Below, one piece after another: positions 32,907-38,821 of a stretch of DNA of 38,821 bases. The first letter of the stretch is position 1. Each line of letters starts with the position of its first letter. Source of the DNA: Syntrophales bacterium (GTDB lineage Bacteria > Desulfobacterota > Syntrophia > Syntrophales > UBA2210). The position numbers and the translations under genes are program-made. The DNA lies in assembly GCA_028718565.1 (NCBI GenBank), contig JAQULO010000013.1:1-38821 (forward strand), written 5' to 3'. The notes below the pieces were generated by a model. It did no database searches. It saw only the letters and a program-made list of their open reading frames with translations, and was not told where the DNA came from.

Positions 32907-32934
32907 TTATGTACTTCGGGTTGGAAGTACATAA
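32907..32934. promoter_or_regulatory. Perfect 11-bp hairpin before the acyl-CoA dehydrogenase gene
   Basis: TTATGTACTTC, loop GGGTTG, GAAGTACATAA. No T-run follows, so it is not a standard terminator. It ends 39 bp before the ATG and could be an operator, an RNA processing or stabilising structure, or pair with the leader hairpin at 32849-32879. Confidence 0.55.
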
Positions 32935-32973
32935 GCATCCCCAAAAAATCAAAATGACGGAGGAAGAAATTAA

Positions 32974-34149
32974 ATGAAGTTCAATACAAAGAATTTTAAA
33001 TTACCGGAGCAGTTGGACAGCTTAAAGGCGGCATTGCCGGAGTTTGTTCAGACAGAGATAGACCCGATAGGAGTAGAAATGAACCGGACACGTCAGTGGT
33101 CGAACAAACTTTTTCCCCTACTGCGTGAGGCGGGTTTGCTCGGGCTTCGTGTGCCCAAGGAATACGGGGGGTACGGATTGACGTATTCGCAGTACTGGCC
33201 CCTAATGGAAGAGCTTGCAAAGACCCACGGAGGGTGCCGCATGCCTGTTCACGGGCAAAATGGCATGTGGGGCATGATACACAATTACGGTACCAAGGAG
33301 CAGAAGAAAAAGTATCTATCAACATGGTTGGAGAAGCAAGTGCCTGTCTTCGCCCTCACCGAGCCGGAAACAGGAACCGGTGTGGATATCAAAATGACAG
33401 CCACAAAACAAGGCGATTATTACATCCTGAACGGTACCAAGTGGCTGATAAGTTTTTCTGATATAGGTACGTTCTTTCATGTGGTCTGTTATACCGGAGA
33501 CAGATCTCTGGGAGCCAAGGGGATAAGCATGATTCTCGTAGATGCGGGGACTCCCGGCATGGAGATAGAAGACCACGGTGAATTTATGGGATGCAGAGCA
33601 AGTGCTCATCACATCGTACGTTTCAAGGACTGCAAGGTGCCGGTGAAAAATCTCTTGGGCCAGGAGGGGCAGGGTCTTGAAGTAGCTCTGAAAGGCTTTC
33701 TCGATCCCAGTCGTCTCAGCATTGCGATAAGTTGCCTGGGTGCCTGTCAGAAGATGCTGGAACTTTCCGTAGCCTTCGCCAAGCAGAGGATAACGTTTGG
33801 AAAACCTATCGCTGACAGGCAGGCCGTGCAGATGATGCTGGCGGATATGGCGGTTGATATTCATGCCCTGCGGACCATGATTGCAGACTGTACCCGCAGG
33901 TATGACGCCGGGGAAAAAGCAGCCGCACAGATATCCATGTGCAAGCTCTTTGGTGTCGAATCAACAAAGCGGGTATCGGATAATGCCCTGTTAATCCATG
34001 GCGGCATTGGCACTTGTTCCGTTTCCATGATTGAGCAGCTTTATCGCGATGTGCGTGAGCTCTGGTTTGAGGAAGGCACTCCCACAGTCCAGCGCACGGT
34101 TATAGGCAGGGATGTTTTGGGCAAAGCAATTCGTTCCGTAGGCAAATAG
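32974..34149 (+). CDS. Acyl-CoA dehydrogenase
   Basis: 391 residues, normal for the family. Domain order: N-terminal helical domain (LPEFVQTEIDPIGVEMNRTR, GLRVPKEYGGYGLTYSQY), beta-barrel with ALTEPETGTGVDIKMTA and GTKWLIS (FAD and substrate contacts), and C-terminal helices with AKQRITFGKPIADRQAVQ and ALLIHGGIGTCS. The catalytic base position is E367 in FEEGTPTVQR. It oxidises an acyl-CoA to the 2,3-enoyl-CoA and passes electrons to ETF, which is not encoded here. GGAGGAAGAAAT precedes the ATG. Flanked by ligase A and the hydroxyacyl-CoA dehydrogenase, it supplies the first oxidation step of a beta-oxidation-like route. Confidence 0.92.
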   Translation: MKFNTKNFKLPEQLDSLKAALPEFVQTEIDPIGVEMNRTRQWSNKLFPLLREAGLLGLRVPKEYGGYGLTYSQYWPLMEELAKTHGGCRMPVHGQNGMWGMIHNYGTKEQKKKYLSTWLEKQVPVFALTEPETGTGVDIKMTATKQGDYYILNGTKWLISFSDIGTFFHVVCYTGDRSLGAKGISMILVDAGTPGMEIEDHGEFMGCRASAHHIVRFKDCKVPVKNLLGQEGQGLEVALKGFLDPSRLSIAISCLGACQKMLELSVAFAKQRITFGKPIADRQAVQMMLADMAVDIHALRTMIADCTRRYDAGEKAAAQISMCKLFGVESTKRVSDNALLIHGGIGTCSVSMIEQLYRDVRELWFEEGTPTVQRTVIGRDVLGKAIRSVGK

Positions 34150-34298
34150 GTACTAAGCGATTGAAACCAAGCATTTTTCGGGAGGCGGTGAACACTTTCA
34201 ACCGCCACGGGGAGATGATTAACTGGACTGGGAGTTTTTCAGCAGTCTCATAAAGCTGTACGATGCAAGATTGCATAATACGAAAAGGAGGTATCTTC
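34150..34298. other. Intergenic gap with an imperfect hairpin
   Basis: 149 bp. GGCGGTGAA and TTCAACCGCC (about 34184-34206) form a stem with one bulge just past the dehydrogenase gene; no T-run follows. The next gene has its own strong ribosome site, AAAAGGAGG. Confidence 0.35.
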
Positions 34299-35186
34299 AT
34301 GGATAATGTATTAGTGATAGGCGCCGGTTATATGGGCGAAGGGATCACACAGGTGGTAGCCCAGGCAGGCTACAAGGTCTATCTGCAGGATGTGAACCCG
34401 AAGGCCTTGGAACATGCTCTGGCACAAATCAAATGGTCGACCGACAAACTTGCCGGCAAGGGAAAAATCAAGGAGAGCGCTAAGGCTGTGCAGGACCGGA
34501 TTATCCCGGTCAAGGACCTTTCGATAGCGCCCAAATGCCAGTGGGTCATTGAAGTGGTGTACGACGACGAAAAGATGAAGAAGGAACTTTTTCAAAGCCT
34601 GGATGCGGTATGCCCCGTAGAGACTATACTTGCATCCAACACCGGCACCATACCGATCAGCCGGCTTGGATTACTTTCCAAGCATCCTGAACGGATCGTC
34701 GGTTTGCATTTCTTCGGCCCGGTGCCGATGATGCGTCTGGTAGAGGTCATCAAAGCCGATAAGACATCCGATGCCGTTTTCAATAAAACGGTGGAATTCG
34801 CCTATTCCATCGATAAGGACCCGGTTAAAGTCATGCGGGATATCCCCGCATTTGCCCTGAACCGGGTATACGGTTCGGCCATCCACGAGGCTCTCAGGCT
34901 GGTGGAAGAGGGAATTGCTTCGCCCGAGGATATCGATAAGGGAATGCGTCTTGGCTTCGGCTGGAACATTGGGCCCTTCGAAATCGCCGATAACTCCGGC
35001 CTTGATAGCCATATGCGCGGAGGCCAGGCACTCGAGGCTGTCGGCGCCGGCAATATTTCCGGCAACTCGAAACTGATGGAAAAAATGGTAGCGGCCGGCC
35101 GCCTCGGCAGAAAAGTCGGGAAAGGATTTTATGACTATACTCCCGACGGCAAAAAGACCCCCTTTGACGTTACTACTTTGAAATGA
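34299..35186 (+). CDS. 3-hydroxyacyl-CoA dehydrogenase (short, PaaH/Hbd type)
   Basis: 295 residues, the length of single-domain 3-hydroxybutyryl-CoA dehydrogenases. The NAD motif GAGYMGEGITQVVAQAG is at 7-23, ASNTGTIPIS marks the binding cleft, GLHFFGPVPMMRLVEV carries the catalytic His and Glu, and DIPAFALNRV starts the C-terminal helical domain, which ends with GLGRKVGKGFYDY-like sequence (GRLGRKVGKGFYDY). It oxidises 3-hydroxyacyl-CoA to 3-ketoacyl-CoA. AAAAGGAGG precedes ATG 34299; a frame from 34263 is longer but includes this site. It stands between the acyl-CoA dehydrogenase and ligase B. The enoyl-CoA hydratase and thiolase acting before and after it are not in the window. Confidence 0.92.
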   Translation: MDNVLVIGAGYMGEGITQVVAQAGYKVYLQDVNPKALEHALAQIKWSTDKLAGKGKIKESAKAVQDRIIPVKDLSIAPKCQWVIEVVYDDEKMKKELFQSLDAVCPVETILASNTGTIPISRLGLLSKHPERIVGLHFFGPVPMMRLVEVIKADKTSDAVFNKTVEFAYSIDKDPVKVMRDIPAFALNRVYGSAIHEALRLVEEGIASPEDIDKGMRLGFGWNIGPFEIADNSGLDSHMRGGQALEAVGAGNISGNSKLMEKMVAAGRLGRKVGKGFYDYTPDGKKTPFDVTTLK

Positions 35187-35379
35187 GTCAATATCTTGGG
35201 CGGGCGTGTTGTCGAATACCCCTGCCAACAGTAAACAGCTATTAGATGTTGCGATAGGCCCGAGATCAATTTACTAACGACCTCAAAGCCTTAGTGTTAA
35301 GCGGCTGATTTTATGACGACACATAAGCGTTTTGATCTCAGTAGTGATACCAGAACCAAATACGTAAGGAGGGCTTAAG

Positions 35380-37029
35380 ATGAGTCAGACAGAGAAGTCA
35401 AGATTTGTTCCCAACGTTCCGGATTATGAAGAGCGCGCGGAGAAGTACAAGTCTGCCGGTTTTTGGGGACGGGAGACATTTGATGTGATTTTTGACAGAG
35501 CGGCGGAAAAATACCGGGACAAAATTGCGGTCATCGACGACTACGGGCAGTTGACTTATCAACAGCTTAAAAATCAGATCGACACGGTAGCCACCAACTT
35601 AAGCCGCCAGGGCATTGGCCGGGGTGATGTGGTCACCGTTCAGTTGCCGAACTGGAAAGAGTCTCTCGTTGCAATACATGCCGTTTCCAGATTAGGGGCC
35701 GTTTGCATGCCCATCAGCCCGAATTCCCGCCTGCTCGATCTCAGCAGCATGATGCAACGGGCAGGGGCCAAAGCGTTGATCATCGCGGCCAATTTCCTTA
35801 AGTTTGATTTTGCCGACATGGCGGTCAAGCTGAAAGAGCAAGTTAAATCCATTGAACATGTCTGGGTGGTGGGAGAAGGCGACAGGCACGGACTTTCGTC
35901 GTGGAGCGATCTAATGAAGCCTATGGACCAGCCCATTCCGTCGGTCGCAAGGCCGGAGGAAATCTATATGCTTTATTTTTCTTCAGGCACCACAGGAGCC
36001 CCAAAGGGCATTATGCATTCCCATAACACGTGGCTATGGGGACTGCGTATGGCGCCACTCGTGTACAGAATGACTCCCGAGGATGTGGACTTGATCGTAT
36101 TGCCGGTTATGATGACCTATGGGATAGCCCACGCCTGCTCGGCACTGCAAATTGGCGGAAGGGTCATATTATCCGAGCGCTATGTAGTCGATCGCATGGT
36201 TGAATTGATTGTCAAGCACGATGTCACCTTCCTTCCCGTTGCGCCGCCCCATGTGTTTGACCTGATTAAATACGTGGAAAATCATCCGGGAGTGAAGATT
36301 ACAACCATGAGAACCCTGCAGGTGGGAGGAGGGCCTACACCTCCGGAATTATTGAGAAAAGTCAATAGGTATTTTGGAAGCATGGTATTATCCGAATACG
36401 GCATGTCGGAGCAAATCCCGCTGACCGCTACGACTGCCGATACGCCGATCGAACGGGTATCCACCTCCGTGGGATGGCCCAGTTATCCTGCGTCAGAAAT
36501 AAAACTCGTTGATGAAAACGGGAAACTCTGCCCGATAGGCGTACCCGGCGAAATCTTCACACGGGGCCCGGCACTTTTTCTGGGGTATTATGGAGACCCC
36601 GAACAAACCGCCGCCACGTTTACGTCCGACGGCTGGTTTAAGACCGGAGACCTGGGCGTGAACGCTGAAGATGGGTTGTTGAATCTTGTGGGCCGGAAAA
36701 AGGAGATGATCGTTCGGGGCGGTTTGAATATTGATCCCAAGGAAATAGAAGGTCTGCTGACACAACACCCGAAGGTAGGACAGGTTGCCATTATCGGCAT
36801 GCCGGATGAACGAATGGGTGAAAAAGTCTGTGCCTGCATCATTCCGAAATCCCAGGACCAGGCCCCAACCCTGGATGAAATCGTTTCCTTTTTACGTGAA
36901 AAAGGACTTCCATCTCAAAAACTCACCCAACAGCTTGAAATCATGAAAGAATTCCCCATTACCCCGACCTTCAAAGTGAGAAAGACCATCATGCGGGATA
37001 ATATTATTAAAAAAGCGCAAAAAAGATAG
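35380..37029 (+). CDS. Acyl/aryl-CoA ligase B (AMP-forming), paralogue of ligase A
   Basis: 549 residues. P-loop FSSGTTGAPKG, A5 SEYGMSEQ, GWFKTGDLGV, hinge GRKKEMIVRGGLNIDPKEIE and catalytic lysine in TPTFKVRK are intact. Compared with ligase A, the segments VVGEGDRHGLSSWSDLMKP and GEKVCACIIPKSQDQAP are identical, whereas the region around residues 225-350, which builds the acid pocket in this fold, differs at many positions (for example GGGPTPPELL against ASGAATPPALL). The two therefore probably take different acids. AAGGAGGG lies just before the ATG. The second MFS module follows after a 355-bp gap. Confidence 0.9.
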   Translation: MSQTEKSRFVPNVPDYEERAEKYKSAGFWGRETFDVIFDRAAEKYRDKIAVIDDYGQLTYQQLKNQIDTVATNLSRQGIGRGDVVTVQLPNWKESLVAIHAVSRLGAVCMPISPNSRLLDLSSMMQRAGAKALIIAANFLKFDFADMAVKLKEQVKSIEHVWVVGEGDRHGLSSWSDLMKPMDQPIPSVARPEEIYMLYFSSGTTGAPKGIMHSHNTWLWGLRMAPLVYRMTPEDVDLIVLPVMMTYGIAHACSALQIGGRVILSERYVVDRMVELIVKHDVTFLPVAPPHVFDLIKYVENHPGVKITTMRTLQVGGGPTPPELLRKVNRYFGSMVLSEYGMSEQIPLTATTADTPIERVSTSVGWPSYPASEIKLVDENGKLCPIGVPGEIFTRGPALFLGYYGDPEQTAATFTSDGWFKTGDLGVNAEDGLLNLVGRKKEMIVRGGLNIDPKEIEGLLTQHPKVGQVAIIGMPDERMGEKVCACIIPKSQDQAPTLDEIVSFLREKGLPSQKLTQQLEIMKEFPITPTFKVRKTIMRDNIIKKAQKR

Positions 37030-37204
37030 CGTAAAAAACATTGTAGGAGAAGGTTATGAGCAAGAGGGCGGAAAATAGCATAACGATGATTAGAGGCGCT
37101 GTTTCCGATTTACCATTCGTTATCATTTGCGATGATGGGAGGCCCCGATGAGGCACTGGTGATGATGATATTTTCCGCCTCAAGGGGCGGAAAATATCAT
37201 TGGG
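37030..37204. repeat. Small element with three copies of a 15-bp motif and a perfect hairpin
   Basis: GGCGGAAAATAKCAT occurs directly at 37067-37081 and 37186-37200 (one mismatch) and inverted at 37165-37179. The latter two form a perfect 15-bp stem with loop TCAAGG. The first and inverted copies are like the terminal inverted repeats of a 113-bp element. Inside is a 31-codon ORF (37056-37151, MSKRAENSITMIRG...) with AGGAGAAGG upstream. The MFS module duplication begins right after the hairpin. Confidence 0.6.
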
Positions 37205-38676
37205 TATCTACCGAAAAATTCGAGGAGAAAACGGCGAGAATGCTTTGATTGAAGGCATATCGGCGACGATTGTGTTGCGCAAGAGGTGTTTCAATAATTC
37301 AATTTCAGGAGGTGTTTTTCCGTTCCGATCGTAGGGGGTAGTATTCAATCGTGGCGGCAGTATAAAAAATAGGGGAGGCTTATTATGGAAAAAGGAAAGA
37401 TTCACAAAGCATGGTTTATGATGGCGGCATGTTTTAGTCTGATGGCATCTTTGGGAACGGTAACCTTATTGTCATTCTTAACAAAGCCGGTGTCAGAGGC
37501 ATTAGGTTTCTCAAGGGCTGCTTTTACCACCTATACCAGCATCGCGGGCCTTATGGTTATTGTGGCCATGCCTTTTTGGGGCAAGATACTGCCTAAAATC
37601 GGCATCAGAACTATGGTTGCCGTCAGTGGAGGACTTACCGGCCTTGCATATATATCAATGGCATATTTTACTACGCTGGTGCCTTTTTATATTGCCGGCG
37701 GTGTCCTCGGCTTTGCTATCCCGGCGTGTTCGATGTTGCCTACATCGGTCATACTCACCAATTGGTTTGTGGAAAAAAAGGGATTAGCCATGGGAGTTGC
37801 AATGTCCTTTACGGGTGTGATTGTTGCCGTAACCGCCCCCTTCATTGCCCCATTGATGCAAAGCAGCGGCTGGCAGTCCGTTTATTTAGCCATAGGGATA
37901 GGTGTGCTCATCCTGACGGTTCCGATTTCTATGTTTTTGACCATCCATCCGTCACAGGCGGGTTTAAAAGCATATGGAACCAAAGACGACGATTCATTCG
38001 GGCCGGCGGGCGCATTGCCGGGCGTATCTTCTTCCGTAGCTCAGAAATCAGCAGCCTTTTGGATGATAATAACGGCGATGTTTTTAGGATGTGGGGCTGG
38101 TTCGGGATTTATCTACCATATTCCGGCTCATTTGATGAGTAAGGGCTTAAATCCGGCCCAGGTTGGATCATTCATGAGCCTCTGTATGCTTACCTTGATT
38201 GGTACCAAAGTCCTTTTAGGTTGGGTGAATGATCGTGTGGGAACAGCCAATGCAAGTCTCATTTCAATTGCCGGCGCTGCGCTGGCATTAGTCCTGTTTC
38301 TCTTTATAAAGAAAGGCGACGAGGTTATATCCATCATCGGAATAAGCCTGCTGATCCTGTATACTTTCGCATATGCTTTTTACACCGTTTTTCCACCACT
38401 CATTACAGGGAAAATGTTCGGCTTAAAAAACTTTGCTTCCTTATACGGTCTGTTGGTCGTCGCGGCTTCCGTCGGCGTTGCGGCAGGGAATCCCCTGTAT
38501 GGGATGTCCTTTGACAAAACAGGCTCTTATGATCTGATGTTATATGGTGGTATCGTCATGTTCGGCATCACCGCAGTTTTAGTTCCTGTTGCAATCAAGT
38601 TAAGCTCCAAGTTGCCCAGGGATTAAATTGGTTGAGCAAATTGACCCTCCCACATCAATAAAGGGGGATTGATATT
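37205..38676 (+). repeat. Duplicated MFS-ligase module, copy 2
   Basis: Matches 24545-25985 over the upstream region, the whole MFS gene and the first bases of a following ligase remnant. It lies 12.66 kb from copy 1 in the same direction. Confidence 0.85.
37385..38626 (+). CDS. MFS transporter, monocarboxylate/oxalate-formate type (copy 2)
   Basis: 413 residues, 12 predicted membrane helices, collinear with the transporter at 24722-25966 and very similar to it. Most differences are conservative (for example TITLLSFLTRP against TVTLLSFLTKP). The central loop differs more (KDDDSFGPAGALPG against KDDAPSASASTLPG). Strong conservation of both copies as complete frames shows that both have been kept under selection. 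GGGGAGG precedes the ATG. It follows ligase B and presumably imports an acid activated by one of the ligases. Confidence 0.88.
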   Translation: MEKGKIHKAWFMMAACFSLMASLGTVTLLSFLTKPVSEALGFSRAAFTTYTSIAGLMVIVAMPFWGKILPKIGIRTMVAVSGGLTGLAYISMAYFTTLVPFYIAGGVLGFAIPACSMLPTSVILTNWFVEKKGLAMGVAMSFTGVIVAVTAPFIAPLMQSSGWQSVYLAIGIGVLILTVPISMFLTIHPSQAGLKAYGTKDDDSFGPAGALPGVSSSVAQKSAAFWMIITAMFLGCGAGSGFIYHIPAHLMSKGLNPAQVGSFMSLCMLTLIGTKVLLGWVNDRVGTANASLISIAGAALALVLFLFIKKGDEVISIIGISLLILYTFAYAFYTVFPPLITGKMFGLKNFASLYGLLVVAASVGVAAGNPLYGMSFDKTGSYDLMLYGGIVMFGITAVLVPVAIKLSSKLPRD

Positions 38677-38696
38677 AAGCGGACAGAATTATTTTT
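38674..38696 (+). pseudogene. Stub of a fourth ligase copy
   Basis: After AAGGGGGATTGAT the frame reads IKRTELFL, equivalent to the first residues of the ligases (M-N/S-QT-E/K), with ATT in place of the start codon (38674-38676). Homology stops at about 38696, where an insertion-sequence end begins. Short, so the call depends on the matching layout after MFS copy 1. Confidence 0.55.
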
Positions 38697-38703
38697 GGTA
38701 CTG

Positions 38704-38820
38704 TCAACTTTTATGTGTAAATTTTTTATAGGCCAATTCTCTGAAGAATGGCAGGTTTTTACGCACTTTTCCTACAGGGTTTGATCTCCAATGTAATTCC
38801 ATCTTTAATGAGATAAAGGC
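38704..38820 (-). CDS. Transposase C-terminus, IS256-like (partial, runs off the window)
   Basis: The minus-strand frame, open from the window edge to a TGA at 38706-38704, reads LHWRSNPVGKVRKNLPFF followed by RELAYKKFTHKS. I recognise this as a transposase C-terminus of mutator (IS256)-like elements, with moderate certainty. The sequence GGTACTGTCAACTTTTATG at 38697-38715 is the probable terminal inverted repeat, overlapping the end of the gene as is common in such elements. The element starts exactly where the ligase stub ends. Confidence 0.6.
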   Translation of the reverse strand, partial: AFISLKMELHWRSNPVGKVRKNLPFFRELAYKKFTHKS

Positions 38821-38821
38821 C

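Noticed and set aside
1-38821. CRISPR arrays, prophage structural genes, toxin-antitoxin pairs
   Set aside because: No regularly spaced repeats, phage structural motifs or recognisable toxin-antitoxin gene pairs were seen on either strand.

Overview
The window looks like the chromosome of an anaerobic deltaproteobacterium (Desulfobacterota, Syntrophales- or Syntrophorhabdia-like). This rests on the moderate GC content, many two-component and HD-GYP genes, several radical SAM enzymes, and a syntroph-style carboxylate-CoA ligase/acyl-CoA dehydrogenase locus. The assignment is an inference from gene content; no rRNA or single-copy marker is present.

Left part (1-9313): the last 20 codons of a histidine kinase, a stand-alone receiver protein and a receiver-PAS-PAS-HD-GYP protein form one signalling operon. 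A secreted beta-rich protein follows, then a minus-strand nfeD/stomatin operon with a clear sigma70-type promoter and a terminator. That operon is flanked by two copies of a 55-bp repeat and holds an 11-C tract between its genes. recQ, slyX and a small TatD-associated-type radical SAM gene complete this part.

Centre (9321-20705): a tight ten-gene minus-strand operon and a divergent AMP-ligase carry many accessory and tailoring genes known from aryl-polyene (APE)/xanthomonadin clusters. These are a 3-hydroxyacyl-ACP dehydratase, ketoacyl-ACP reductase, LolA-like carrier, DUF3261 lipoprotein, aromatic amino acid ammonia-lyase, hot-dog thioesterase, glycosyltransferase and starter AMP-ligase. 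No ketosynthase, acyl carrier protein, acyltransferase or MMPL exporter is present in the window. Instead the operon has two B12-type radical SAM proteins, one lacking the first cysteine of the cluster motif, and a DhaL-DegV fusion resembling a one-piece fatty-acid kinase. This is the best candidate here for an undescribed pathway.

Junction (20706-24721): a nucleoside phosphorylase, a REP-associated (Y1) transposase, the 3' end of a tRNA followed by a terminator, a TPR protein, an intact tRNA-Ala(CGC), and a frameshifted remnant of an amino-acid-type ABC transporter binding protein. It reads as a scarred integration region.

Right part (24545-38821), visibly more AT-rich: a carboxylic-acid uptake and activation locus. 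Two near-identical MFS transporters with duplicated upstream regions bracket a soluble sensor kinase/LuxR regulator pair, an old-yellow-enzyme-type flavin/Fe-S oxidoreductase, two paralogous acyl-CoA ligases, an acyl-CoA dehydrogenase and a 3-hydroxyacyl-CoA dehydrogenase. Each MFS gene is followed by the start of a further, decayed ligase copy. Remnants of IS elements (IS3-type and IS256-like transposase C-termini) lie beyond each one. The locus therefore grew by duplication of an MFS-ligase module and was later trimmed by insertion sequences. Its probable logic is uptake, CoA activation, dehydrogenation or double-bond reduction and partial beta-oxidation of an unknown acid; enoyl-CoA hydratase and thiolase are not in the window.
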